Origin: JBAUHN01 sp049680295
Lineage (GTDB): Bacteria; Pseudomonadota; Alphaproteobacteria; Rhodobacterales; Rhodobacteraceae
Direction: 5' to 3'
NCBI GenBank assembly: GCA_049680295.1
Contig: JBAUHN010000355.1
Coordinates: 11,473-75,472, forward strand
Length of the DNA: 64,000 nucleotides
Shown here: positions 27,105 to 35,555 of the stretch, piece by piece
How the letters are laid out: each line of letters opens with the position of its first letter
Position numbering within the stretch: position 1 is the first letter of the stretch
Made by a program: the position numbers and the translations under genes
Notes under the pieces: generated by a model
What the model was told of the DNA's origin: nothing
Databases searched by the model: none
Seen by the model: only the letters and a program-made list of their open reading frames with translations

Positions 27105-27141
27105 AAAACGCGGTCCAATAGATTTGGGCCGCGTTTTCTTT
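27105..27141 (+). terminator. Rho-independent terminator after the VPLPA-CTERM gene
   Basis: AAAACGCGGTCC at 27105-27116 pairs with the stretch GGGCCGCGTTTT at 27126-27137 (one G-T pair), followed by more T. It sits 40 bp after the stop codon and may also stop transcripts from the convergent SDR gene. Confidence 0.85.
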
Positions 27142-27173
27142 TGTCATCTGCCTTTGGGCGCGCCGGCCCCGGT

Positions 27174-27911
27174 TCAGATTCGCTTTTTCTTGAAAATCGC
27201 TTCGGGGATATTGCGGATGATCATCATGATCAGCGCCCAGATCGGTTTGACATAGATGATGTTCTTTTTTCGGATCACGGCCTTTTCAATGGCTGCGGCC
27301 AGCGCCTGCGGTGATGCGGTCAGCTTTTCCGGCAGATCCATCCCTTCGGTCATCCGGGTGGCGACAAACCCCGGTAGCACCGTGACCACATGCACGTTTG
27401 CACCTACCAGCCGGTTGCGCAGCCCCGAAAGATAGGCGGTAAACCCGGCCTTGGCCGATCCATAGACATAGTTGGATGCCCGCCCGCGGTCGCCGGCAAC
27501 CGAACTGATGCCCACCAGCGTGCCACGGCCGCGGGTTTCAAAGCGGTTGGCCAGCACTGACAGGATTGACGCTGGCCCCTCGTAGTTGGAGCGCATCACC
27601 TCGATGGCGGCATCCAGATCGCGTTCGTTTTCATCCTGATCGCCCAGGCGGCCAACGGCGCAGACCACCACATCGGGCAGCGCGTCCAGCCCGTCGACAA
27701 AGCCTGCGTGGCTGCCGGTGTCCAACGCGTCAAATTCGTGCAGCGTGACGGGGACGCTGTGGCGCAGGGCGATGTCATCGCGGTCGGCACTTAAGGTATC
27801 CACGTTGCGCGCGGCCAGTTGAATGGCATGACCGGCGGCGGCAAATTGATGGGCGGTGGCCAATCCGATATCGGAACGGCCGCCCAGGATCAGAACGGGA
27901 TCCTTGCTCAT
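27174..27911 (-). CDS. SDR family oxidoreductase, DprE2-like
   Basis: A 245-residue classical short-chain dehydrogenase. The cofactor loop is VLILGGRSDIGLATAHQFAA, the catalytic serine lies in VGISSVAGDRG and Tyr/Lys in YVYGSAKAGFTAYLS. The C-terminus ends in a hydrophobic, lysine-rich tail (KPIWALIMMIIRNIPEAIFK), as in DprE2 proteins that act at the membrane on polyprenyl-linked sugars. It overlaps the FAD-linked oxidase gene by 4 bp. In mycobacteria the DprE1-DprE2 pair epimerises decaprenyl-phosphoryl ribose to the arabinose form; an equivalent lipid-linked pentose epimerisation is a reasonable inference. Confidence 0.85.
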   Translation of the reverse strand: MSKDPVLILGGRSDIGLATAHQFAAAGHAIQLAARNVDTLSADRDDIALRHSVPVTLHEFDALDTGSHAGFVDGLDALPDVVVCAVGRLGDQDENERDLDAAIEVMRSNYEGPASILSVLANRFETRGRGTLVGISSVAGDRGRASNYVYGSAKAGFTAYLSGLRNRLVGANVHVVTVLPGFVATRMTEGMDLPEKLTASPQALAAAIEKAVIRKKNIIYVKPIWALIMMIIRNIPEAIFKKKRI

Positions 27912-29230
27912 AATTTTAATCTTTCTGATTGGCTTGAGGTGAACTGCGTCGATACGCCGGTCTGATCACGCATGTCCAGAAACGATTGCACCCGATTGTC
28001 AGATGCGCGCAGCGTGTCAGACGTCATGCGGCTGTCCTTGGCCAGATAAAACCGGCCGCCATGGGCCAGGGTGATCTGATCCAGTTCAGACAGCAGCGAC
28101 AGGGTTTTGGGCCGCACCGGGAAATCCAGCGCCAGCGTGTAGCCTTCCATCGGAAAGGAAAACCGGCTGTCTTGCGCGCCAAAGCGTTTGAGCACGGCCA
28201 GAAAAGACCCCTGACCGGCCGCCGACAACCGTGTCAGCAGCGCCGTCAGCCCGGATTTCGAGGTCTCAAGCGGCAAGGCACATTGAAACTGGGCAAAACC
28301 ATCCCGCCCGTAAATCCGGTTCCAGTCCAGGATCGCGTCCAGCGGATAAAAGTAGCTGTCCCAATCGACCAGCTGCGTGCCGGCTTTGCGCGCGCCGGTA
28401 TAATAATAAAGCGCGTTGAACGCCCGCACGCTATGGCGGTTCAGCGCAAATCCCGGCGCGTTGAACGGCACCCGCCGGGTGCCTTTGCGCGGTGTCTCAA
28501 ACGGTCTGCGCCGCAGTTTCATCGGCAAGTCCCCGGCGCTTGCATGTTCGCCCAGCATCACCAAAGACCGCCCCAAAGCAGCGCCCGAGGCCAGACAATC
28601 AATCCACGCGACCGAATAGGTGGCGTCCTGGGCCGCCTCAAATATCGCCATCGCCGCCTCCAGATTACCTGCAGGCAGGGTGGTCTGTTCAATCCAGCCG
28701 CTTTCAACCGGTTGCAACCGGAACGCGGCGCGCAGGATCACCCCTGTCAGCCCCATGCCGCCCACCGTCCAGTCAAACAGATCAGGGTTCTGGTCCGGCC
28801 CACAACGGGTGATGGCGCCATCCGCCCCCATCACGTCAATCCAGTCAATAAACCGCCCGAAAGAGCCGTGTTTGTGATGGTTTTTGCCGTGCACATCCGC
28901 AGCAATCATACCGCCGATGGTGACAAATTTGGTCCCCGGTGTGACGCTAGGAAACCAGCCGCGGGGCAGAAACGAGGCGATGATATCGCTGAGCAGAACA
29001 CCGGCTTCGGCGACGATCTGTCCGCTGGCCGCATCAAAGGCGGATATCCGGTTAAAGCCACGCATGTCCAACGTGCCCTCCCGGTTCAGCGCACTGTCCC
29101 CATAAGCCCGCCCATTGCCCCGCGCGATCACCGGCCCGCGCGCAATCTGCCTGGCGACAGCATCGGGGCTTCGGGGCCGCGCAATCTTGCAATGTTCAAG
29201 GGGAAATCGCCCCCAGCCAGAAATCTTCAT
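27908..29230 (-). CDS. FAD-binding oxidoreductase, DprE1-like
   Basis: A 440-residue VAO/PCMH-type flavoprotein. The FAD-binding part reads RGNGRAYGDSALNREGTLDM and the second motif VTIGGMIAADVHGKNHHKHG, both closely matching DprE1. The C-terminal ALO-like region contains GFAQFQCALPLETSKSGLTA and FLAVLKRFGAQDSRFSFPMEG-type sequence. The frame begins at 29263; I prefer MKISGWG at 29228-29230. It oxidises the 2-hydroxyl of a lipid-linked sugar in the mycobacterial case, and the adjacent SDR then reduces the keto group. Here the pair probably supplies an unusual pentose for surface glycan. Confidence 0.87.
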   Translation of the reverse strand: MKISGWGRFPLEHCKIARPRSPDAVARQIARGPVIARGNGRAYGDSALNREGTLDMRGFNRISAFDAASGQIVAEAGVLLSDIIASFLPRGWFPSVTPGTKFVTIGGMIAADVHGKNHHKHGSFGRFIDWIDVMGADGAITRCGPDQNPDLFDWTVGGMGLTGVILRAAFRLQPVESGWIEQTTLPAGNLEAAMAIFEAAQDATYSVAWIDCLASGAALGRSLVMLGEHASAGDLPMKLRRRPFETPRKGTRRVPFNAPGFALNRHSVRAFNALYYYTGARKAGTQLVDWDSYFYPLDAILDWNRIYGRDGFAQFQCALPLETSKSGLTALLTRLSAAGQGSFLAVLKRFGAQDSRFSFPMEGYTLALDFPVRPKTLSLLSELDQITLAHGGRFYLAKDSRMTSDTLRASDNRVQSFLDMRDQTGVSTQFTSSQSERLKL

Positions 29231-29514
29231 CACGACATTCTTTACAATACCGGTGCTGAGCACCTTTGGGCCAAGCGATACTTTAGACGGCCCTATATGG
29301 CCAGAGTATGGTCGAGTTATGGGTTTTTAGGGAGGTTTGCAGACCAGCGGTCCAGTTGTGGCCAAACGGCCAAAACTTCTGAAAATTACAGATTTGTAAG
29401 GAAAATTTTCTTGCAACCCTAGGGTATGCACGCTTAGGTAAGGCCTTAGGTCGGGGGATCTTGGTAAGTCAAAGCCGTGCATTGGTTTGCTAATCTTCTG
29501 TAGTTGGGTTCAAT
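29231..29514. promoter_or_regulatory. Divergent promoter region between DprE1-like and GT2 genes
   Basis: This AT-rich gap feeds both directions. Visible structure includes TGGCC-AAAC-GGCCA at 29359-29372, the 10-bp palindrome GAAAATTTTC at 29401-29410 and the near-repeats CTTAGGTA / CCTTAGGT between about 29434 and 29451. Any of them could be regulator sites for exopolysaccharide genes, but I cannot assign one. Confidence 0.45.
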
Positions 29515-30528
29515 TTGCGCAATACCGGTCCTGAAAAGCACCTCGAAATCGTGATTTCGATTATCAATTACCGCACTGCGGAATTGACCATCGCCTGTGT
29601 GCAGTCGGTGCTGGATGACCTGTCCGGCATTGCGGCCCGTATCGTGGTTGTCGACAATAATTCAGGCGACGGATCCGCCAGGGTGATCGCCGACTGGATC
29701 GGCACGCTACCCGCAGACGCACCGGTCAGCCTGATCCTGTCGCCGACCAATTCAGGCTTTTCGGGGGGCCACAATCAGGGGATTGGTGCGCATCGCGCTG
29801 ATTATTATCTGGTGCTGAATTCGGATGCGATCCTGCGGCCAGGATGCCTTGCCGCCCTGCTTGAGACGGCAAGGTCCAAGCCTGACATCGGTCTTTTCGC
29901 CCCGCGTCTTGAATATGATGACGGCACCCGGCAGACCAGCTGTTTTCGGTTTCCAAGCCCCTTGAGCGAGGTGATCCGCGGGGCCTGCAGTGGCCCGGTG
30001 ACGAAGCTGCTGAAACGCTATGATATCCCGTTGGATATGCCGCCTGCGCCAGATCAGATTGATTGGGCCAGCTTTGCCTGCATTATGCTGAGCGGCCGGA
30101 TGATCGACGCTTTGGGCACGCTGGATCAGGGCTATTTCATGTATTTCGAAGATATCGAATACTGCTGGCGCGCCCGCAAAGCCGGATGGCGGATCATCTA
30201 TGTGCCGCAGGCCCGCGCGGTCCACTATCGCGGCGGATCAGGCCCGGTGCAGCAAGGCGTGCGCGAAAACGCCCGGCTGCCGGCCTATTACTACGCTTCG
30301 CGGACCCGGTTTTTCTATCAGGCCTATTCAAGGGTCGGTGTTTTCGCGGCAAATGGCTGCTGGCTGCTGGGCCGCAGCTTTGCCAATCTACGGCGTCTGG
30401 TGGGCAAACCAGTGCCAAAAACCAACCAATCTGAACCGAAAGACATCTGGACGAACGCGCTTTCTCCGCTGGGGGACTGGCGCGCCGAGGGCAATGAACA
30501 AGGGCAACTGACAAATGGCACTTCCTGA
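29515..30528 (+). CDS. Glycosyltransferase family 2 protein (rhamnosyltransferase-like)
   Basis: A 337-residue GT-A enzyme. The nucleotide-sugar site is ARIVVVDNNSGDGSARVIAD and YYLVLNSDAILRPG provides the DxD-equivalent metal site; QGYFMYFEDIEYCWRARKAG holds the catalytic ED motif. These are typical of WcaA/WbbL-like rhamnosyltransferases. The frame opens with TTG at 29515; no better ATG lies before the conserved ISIINYRT strand, so the start is uncertain. It overlaps the sulfotransferase by 14 bp. Length and sequence pattern are close to the GT2 inside the PKS/NRPS operon. Confidence 0.85.
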   Translation: MRNTGPEKHLEIVISIINYRTAELTIACVQSVLDDLSGIAARIVVVDNNSGDGSARVIADWIGTLPADAPVSLILSPTNSGFSGGHNQGIGAHRADYYLVLNSDAILRPGCLAALLETARSKPDIGLFAPRLEYDDGTRQTSCFRFPSPLSEVIRGACSGPVTKLLKRYDIPLDMPPAPDQIDWASFACIMLSGRMIDALGTLDQGYFMYFEDIEYCWRARKAGWRIIYVPQARAVHYRGGSGPVQQGVRENARLPAYYYASRTRFFYQAYSRVGVFAANGCWLLGRSFANLRRLVGKPVPKTNQSEPKDIWTNALSPLGDWRAEGNEQGQLTNGTS

Positions 30529-31360
30529 TTTTCTGATCGTGGGGGCAATGAAATGTGGGACCAGTACGCTGGCCGCACAGCTTGGCGCGCAGCCGGGTAT
30601 TTTCATGACCACCCCGAAAGAGCCAAACTTCTTTTCTGATGATGCGGTCTATGCCAAAGGGCTGGACTGGTACGCGCATTTGTTTGACGGTGCCCAGCCC
30701 GGCGATCTGAAGGGCGAGGCCAGCACCCATTACACCAAACTGCCCACCTATCCCAATTGCGTGGACCGGCTGACGGCGGTTTTAAAAGCGCCCAAGATCA
30801 TCTACCTGATCCGTGATCCGCTGGTGCGGACCGTGTCGCATTATATGCATGAATGGAGCATGGGCGAATTCACCGACGACTATACGGAAACCTTTGCCGC
30901 CCACCCCGAGATGATTTCCTACAGTTGCTATGGCGAACAGATCGCGCCTTATGTCGAGGCCTATGGCGCGCAGAATATCCTGATCACCAGTCTCGAAGAA
31001 CTGGCCGCCCGCCCGCAGCAGACACTGGATGAGATATGCGCCTTTCTGGGCCATCCGGCAAAGCCGCAGTGGCATCAGGAAATCTCGCAGATGAACGTGT
31101 CTTCGGAACGCATCCGCCGCTTTCCGCTGCATGATGTTCTGATCGACAGCACGGTGGCCACCACCCTGCGCCGATCGCTGGTGCCGCAATCCCTGCGCGA
31201 CAAGATCAAGGACGCGCGCCGGCTTTATGACAGACCTGCACCGCCGCCCGGCCTGAAGGGCCAGCTGCAAAACCTCTTTGATCATGACTATGCCCTGCTG
31301 CGGTCCTTGTTTCCGAATTCTGAGCGGATCGACGCAAGCTATCTTTTCCGGACCGAATGA
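30515..31360 (+). CDS. Sulfotransferase family protein
   Basis: A 281-residue PAPS-dependent sulfotransferase. The 5'-phosphosulfate loop is FLIVGAMKCGTSTLAAQLGA and the 3'-phosphate motif is IIYLIRDPLVRTVSHYMHEW, both well conserved with heparan N-deacetylase/N-sulfotransferase-like and polysaccharide sulfotransferases. It sits between two glycosyltransferase genes with 14-bp and 4-bp overlaps, so it likely sulfates the sugar chain those enzymes make. Sulfated exopolysaccharides are common in marine bacteria. Confidence 0.9.
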   Translation: MALPDFLIVGAMKCGTSTLAAQLGAQPGIFMTTPKEPNFFSDDAVYAKGLDWYAHLFDGAQPGDLKGEASTHYTKLPTYPNCVDRLTAVLKAPKIIYLIRDPLVRTVSHYMHEWSMGEFTDDYTETFAAHPEMISYSCYGEQIAPYVEAYGAQNILITSLEELAARPQQTLDEICAFLGHPAKPQWHQEISQMNVSSERIRRFPLHDVLIDSTVATTLRRSLVPQSLRDKIKDARRLYDRPAPPPGLKGQLQNLFDHDYALLRSLFPNSERIDASYLFRTE

Positions 31361-32337
31361 CCACAGATCCTGTTCTTGGCGCCGTCATTATCGGGCGCAA
31401 TGAAGGGGGCCGGCTGATCCGCTGTCTGGCGTCCGTGGCCCCCGATGTGGCGCGCATGGTCTATGTCGATTCCGGCTCCACCGACGGCAGTGCCGATGCG
31501 GCGCGCAAACTGGGCGCACAGGTGGTCGATATCGACATGACCCAGCCCTTTACCGCCGCACGCGCGCGCAATGCGGGGTTTGCCGCCCTGATGGCGGCAG
31601 GGCCGGTAGAGTATGTCCAGTTTGTCGATGGCGATTGCGAATTACAGCCCGGCTGGATTGCGGCGGCCCGCGATTTTCTGGAGGCGCACCCACAGGCCGC
31701 CGTGGCCTGCGGGCGACGGCGCGAACGCTTTCCCGAGGCCACGGTTTATAATCGCTTATGTGACTGGGAATGGGACACAGCCCTGGGCCAGACCAAATCC
31801 TGCGGCGGCGATGCGTTGATGCGCGCGACGCATCTGGACGGGGTCGGCGGCTTTAACCCCGCGATGATCGCCGGCGAGGAACCTGAATTATGCGTGCGCC
31901 TGCGCCAGGCCGGGTGGCAGATCTGGCGGCTGGACCATGAGATGACATTGCATGACGCCGCAATGACACGGTTTGGCCAGTGGTGGAAACGTGCGCGCCG
32001 CGCCGGTCACGCCTTTGGCGAAGGGGCCGCATTGCATGGCGCGCCGCCCGAACGCCACAGTGTGGACGCCACCCGGCGCATTCTGCTCTGGGGCGTGGCG
32101 ATTCCGGCCTTCATCCTACTGGCGGCTTTGCTTGTGACCCCCTGGGCGTTGCTGCTGGTGCTGCTTTACCCGGTGCAGGTCGCGCGTCTGGCGCGCCGCG
32201 AAGGGGCCGGGGACAGATCAAGCTGGGAACGGGCCTGTCTGCTGACGCTGGGCAAATTCCCCGAAGCCTTGGGCGTGCTGGAATACCACTGGCGCCGCCT
32301 GCTGGGACGCCCTGCAGGGCTGATCGAATATAAGTAG
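31357..32337 (+). CDS. Glycosyltransferase family 2 membrane-associated protein
   Basis: A 326-residue GT2 enzyme. AVIIGRNEGGRLIRCLASVA and MVYVDSGSTDGSADAARKLG form the donor site; VEYVQFVDGDCELQPGWIAA supplies the DxD; a GGFNPAMIAGEEPELCVRLR stretch holds the acceptor acid. Two hydrophobic segments near residues 245-275 (LLWGVAIPAFILLAALLVTP) anchor it to the membrane. It overlaps the sulfotransferase by 4 bp and is the last gene of the three-gene unit, followed by a hairpin and a dispersed repeat. Confidence 0.88.
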   Translation: MTTDPVLGAVIIGRNEGGRLIRCLASVAPDVARMVYVDSGSTDGSADAARKLGAQVVDIDMTQPFTAARARNAGFAALMAAGPVEYVQFVDGDCELQPGWIAAARDFLEAHPQAAVACGRRRERFPEATVYNRLCDWEWDTALGQTKSCGGDALMRATHLDGVGGFNPAMIAGEEPELCVRLRQAGWQIWRLDHEMTLHDAAMTRFGQWWKRARRAGHAFGEGAALHGAPPERHSVDATRRILLWGVAIPAFILLAALLVTPWALLLVLLYPVQVARLARREGAGDRSSWERACLLTLGKFPEALGVLEYHWRRLLGRPAGLIEYK

Positions 32338-32356
32338 GGCTTTGGGAGATACAGGT

Positions 32357-32375
32357 TTAACGCGGAACGCGTTAA
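32357..32375 (+). terminator. Perfect 8-bp hairpin after the GT2-sulfotransferase unit
   Basis: TTAACGCG (32357-32364) and CGCGTTAA (32368-32375) pair perfectly around a GAA loop, 20 bp after the stop. There is no T tract, so termination is possible but not assured; it also abuts the repeat that starts at 32377. Confidence 0.5.
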
Positions 32376-32376
32376 T

Positions 32377-32633
32377 GTCTGGCCTGAACCCTGACTGTCT
32401 TGCTTAAAGCAATTCGACTTATACTTGAATCACTTGGTCGCTGCCTTTCCCTGCGGTCAAACGCGAACAAGTGATCAGTGATGCCTCAGGTCAAAGCCGA
32501 AACCCGATAGGCACGAAAAGCCGGGCCGCCAATCGCCCGGCGCCTTCGGCTTGTCCCGGGCAAGAGAAGGCGATCAAGGGCCGGTTTGAGTCAAAATCGA
32601 CGGATGTTGCGTCCTCGGCCGATGGCCGCTTGC
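32377..32633 (+). repeat. Dispersed intergenic repeat, copy B
   Basis: Plus-strand counterpart of copy A (6990-7302, minus strand). Conserved landmarks in order: GTCTGG, AACCCTGA, TGCTTAAAGC, GCTGCCTTTCCCTGCGGTCA plus AACGCGA, GCACGAAAAGCCGGG, the GC-rich hairpin at 32535-32561, GATCAAGG, CCGGTTTGAG and the terminal GGCCGCTT. It lies between two unrelated transcription units. Confidence 0.78.
32535..32561. repeat. REP-like GC-rich hairpin (within copy B)
   Basis: GCCCGG at 32535-32540 and CCGGGC at 32556-32561 form the outer stem, with GCCTTCGGC inside as a second hairpin. It is the exact reverse complement of the hairpin at 7061-7087. Confidence 0.7.
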
Positions 32634-32719
32634 AAACGTGTGGCATTGAGTTGGGTGCTGCTTGCAGTTGCAGAGACACGCTTCTAGTGTGAGCGCGAGT
32701 GAATTTGGAGAAGTGCCTG

Positions 32720-33241
32720 ATGTTGAAATACTTCGCCACCTTACTGGTCTCACGGGGGGAAAGAAGAACAGGCGTTTCGCTTGATTACGCGCGACATATT
32801 GCCCAAACAGATATTGCTTTGATGGCGCGATATGGAAAGATATTTTCTTTTCTCGATCCGAACAGAAAGACCCCCGCTTTGGCATATCATACGGCGCGGT
32901 TGCGCGGTGCTATCGCAGCTGATTGCGGGACCTGTGTCGAAGCCGAAGTGAACCTTGCCAAACGCGCCGGTATCAGCGTCGAAATTATCCATCAGGTGCT
33001 TTCGGCACAATACGCTGCACTCCCGCAAGAAATTCAGGCTGTCGCGCGCTTGTCAGACGCAGTGGTCGGGCGCCGGGAGGATGACGATGTTGCGCGTCAG
33101 ACCGTCCAGTCTGCTTACGGCGATGCAGGCCTCATTGAACTCGGCTATGCGATGAATGGCGCGGCGCTCTTACCGGGAATCAAGCGCGCAATGGGCTATG
33201 CAACTACCTGTGATATCAATGTCTTGCGGCTCAAGGGTTAG
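32720..33241 (+). CDS. Carboxymuconolactone decarboxylase / AhpD-like family protein
   Basis: A 173-residue helical protein with the CxxC motif in IAADCGTCVEAEVNLAKRAG, typical of the AhpD-like peroxidase branch, where the two cysteines react with peroxides. The usual downstream histidine (CxxCxxxH) is replaced: the residues after the second cysteine are VEAEV, so proton relay may differ. GGAG about nine bases upstream supports the ATG at 32720 over that at 32699. It is followed about 90 bp later by a small membrane protein gene in the same direction. Confidence 0.8.
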   Translation: MLKYFATLLVSRGERRTGVSLDYARHIAQTDIALMARYGKIFSFLDPNRKTPALAYHTARLRGAIAADCGTCVEAEVNLAKRAGISVEIIHQVLSAQYAALPQEIQAVARLSDAVVGRREDDDVARQTVQSAYGDAGLIELGYAMNGAALLPGIKRAMGYATTCDINVLRLKG

Positions 33242-33333
33242 GTCTGTGTGGTCAGCATCAATCGGTTTGACGATCTTGTACCAATGACGTTTGATCCAAT
33301 TGAGCAGGATATCAACGTTCGAGGAACTATTCT

Positions 33334-33714
33334 GTGACATTCCATTTCTTGATCAGCTTGGGTATTGCCTGTTTGATTCTGACCGCGATCGTTCATTCGA
33401 TTGGCGGTGAAAAATACCTGCTGCGCCCCCTATTCACGCACCGCGGAAACCATGTGCTGAACCATAATCTGGGAAGAATGGTTTTGCGTTTTGCCTGGCA
33501 TATTACTTCCGTTTTTTGGCTGCTGCTTGCAGCAATTCTCTATACATCAGCTTTCTACGAGACATATTTAGTCACATTTGTACTATGGTCAGTTGGCGCG
33601 ACTTTTGCCGCTGTTGGTGTGTTTGACCTTTTCGCCAGCAGGGGACGTCATATAGGTTGGCCGCTGCTAGTTTTGACGGGCATTTTCATACTAGCGGCAA
33701 CCGCTTACAAATAG
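33334..33714 (+). CDS. Small integral membrane protein
   Basis: A 126-residue protein starting with GTG, predicted from hydrophobicity to have four membrane spans (FLISLGIACLILTAIVHSI; FAWHITSVFWLLLAAILYTS; YLVTFVLWSVGATFAAVGVF; IGWPLLVLTGIFILAATAY). HRGNHVLNHNLGRMVLRFAWH contains several histidines between the first two spans, which might bind metal or haem; this is speculative. I do not recognise the family. It probably forms a pair with the preceding CxxC protein. Confidence 0.7.
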   Translation: MTFHFLISLGIACLILTAIVHSIGGEKYLLRPLFTHRGNHVLNHNLGRMVLRFAWHITSVFWLLLAAILYTSAFYETYLVTFVLWSVGATFAAVGVFDLFASRGRHIGWPLLVLTGIFILAATAYK

Positions 33715-33890
33715 AGCCTTTTCGGGATTTGGGAAACATATACGCTGGTCTGGTGCGTTCTGCATTGCGCTAGAAATTTAGCCATTCGAAAGCGGCCATT
33801 GGATTGGAAAATAGAAATGACCGCATTGTCCCGCACAGCCGACCTTGGTTCAGACTTAAAATACACGCATTTCAGGGACGCAAACGCGCC

Positions 33891-35276
33891 CTATTCCACC
33901 GAGGCCACAACATGGTCGGGCATTGGCGCTGTATTCATACCCAATGCGACCCGCAGCGAGATGAAATCGACCGCCAGATCACGTTGGTTGCTGGTCAGCA
34001 CCGAGCGCGATGTGGTCACCGTCCGCTCGCGGTCCAGCAGGTCCAGAACGGTGATGTTGCCGCGGCTTTCCAGCAGGCGGCGCGACAGGTTCAGGGCGTT
34101 TTCGTTCAGGGTGACCACCTGACGGGACGCGCGTACCGCCGCATAGGAGGCATGCAGCGAATTCAGCGCGGTCTCGACCTCTTCAACGGCTGTCAGAACC
34201 ACCTGACGCCATTCTTCATAGGCCTGATCGGCGCGCGCCGCACTGGCGCCCACTTCGGCCTGCAATGTGGGTTGGTTGAACACCGGTAAAACCAGACCGG
34301 CAGACAGCGATTCACTGCTCGATCCACCGCCAAAGGGCGCGCGGATCACACCGCTGAGGCTGAGCCGCGGATAGCGCGCGGCATGGGCCTCGTCGATGCC
34401 CGACACGGCGGCGGCATACAGCCGCTCGGCGGCGCGCACATCAGGGCGGTTGCGCAAGATATCAGCCGGCACGCCAACTTTGGACAGGCCCGGCGGGTTG
34501 GGCTGTCTGCCCGAAAACGCCAGATTGATGTTCATCATGCCGACAGGTTTGCCCACCAGCGTCGACAGGCGGTTGCGTTCGCGCACAATGCTGGCGCCAA
34601 GTTTGGGCAGATCCACCTGCAATTCAGCCACCAGTGCCTTGGCGCGCACAACATCCAGTTCCGTCGACACACCGATATCACGCTGCGTGGTAATCTCGCG
34701 CAATGTTACCCGGCGCGAGCGCAGATCCTGGTTCCGCTCGACCAGGCTTTTCTGGAAGAACCGCATATTCACATAAGATTGCGCCACCTCGGACAGCAGC
34801 AGGCGGCGGGCGTCCAATTCGCCCAGACGCGCCGCCTCAAGCCGGGCAGCCGAGGCTTTTTTCCGCGCCGTGCCGACGCCAAAGGGGTCAAACAGGGCCG
34901 ACAATCCGACCTCGGCGTTGTCACTGTCGGTATTTGCAACCGTGCCTTGCAGGCGGCCGTCACCTGACACGGTATTGCCCGCCGCGCGCACCCCGGCCTC
35001 GGCTTCTCTGATCCGGGCAGCGGCCTGGCGCAGCGATGGGTTGTCGGCAAAGGCCTGATCAATCAGCTGGTTCAACACCGGGTCGTGGAAATCCGTCCAC
35101 CAGCGTTCATCGGCCAGCGACGGCCCATGCACCGGTGCAATCAGCGAATACTTGTCAGAAAGCCGCATATTCGGGGCGTTATAAGGCAGGCTGAGATCAC
35201 AGCCCGACACAAAAACCGCTGCCAAAAGGGTCAGCGCCATCGGGGATTTCAGTCCCCGGGATTCATAAAAGCCCAT
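33891..35276 (-). CDS. TolC/NodT-type outer membrane efflux lipoprotein
   Basis: A 461-residue outer membrane factor with a lipoprotein signal (SPMALTLLAAVFVSGCDLSL; lipidated Cys in FVSGC). Two halves of the TolC fold are seen, each with a long helical hairpin: DNPSLRQAAARIREAEAGVR and VSTELDVVRAKALVAELQVD; GVPADILRNRPDVRAAERLY is the typical NodT-family signature. It would form the outer membrane channel for an RND pump or type I exporter. The ABC/HlyD pair at 39.2-42.2 kb lies on the same strand but 4 kb away, so a partnership is only suggestive. Confidence 0.9.
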   Translation of the reverse strand: MGFYESRGLKSPMALTLLAAVFVSGCDLSLPYNAPNMRLSDKYSLIAPVHGPSLADERWWTDFHDPVLNQLIDQAFADNPSLRQAAARIREAEAGVRAAGNTVSGDGRLQGTVANTDSDNAEVGLSALFDPFGVGTARKKASAARLEAARLGELDARRLLLSEVAQSYVNMRFFQKSLVERNQDLRSRRVTLREITTQRDIGVSTELDVVRAKALVAELQVDLPKLGASIVRERNRLSTLVGKPVGMMNINLAFSGRQPNPPGLSKVGVPADILRNRPDVRAAERLYAAAVSGIDEAHAARYPRLSLSGVIRAPFGGGSSSESLSAGLVLPVFNQPTLQAEVGASAARADQAYEEWRQVVLTAVEEVETALNSLHASYAAVRASRQVVTLNENALNLSRRLLESRGNITVLDLLDRERTVTTSRSVLTSNQRDLAVDFISLRVALGMNTAPMPDHVVASVE

Positions 35277-35555
35277 AATACTGCCTTAACTAAACTCTGC
35301 CTCAACGGGTCATTTTTTCTGAACATGCGACCTCGTCCTTGAAAACATAGCATAATTTATCGGGGCGTATCGCCCGCCAAACCGCGCATTGGCATTTTCT
35401 GGCGGTTTGTTGCCCTCCTGCCCCACCTTTGGGGGGGCGCAGGGGCGGCGTCCTGACCCGAATCGCGGCGCGCCCTCGGGCTGCCAAGACTTGTAGGGCC
35501 CCCTCTTTGATCTTAAGGCTTTGCTGGATTTGGATTTAAAAAAGGGTTTCGGGCA

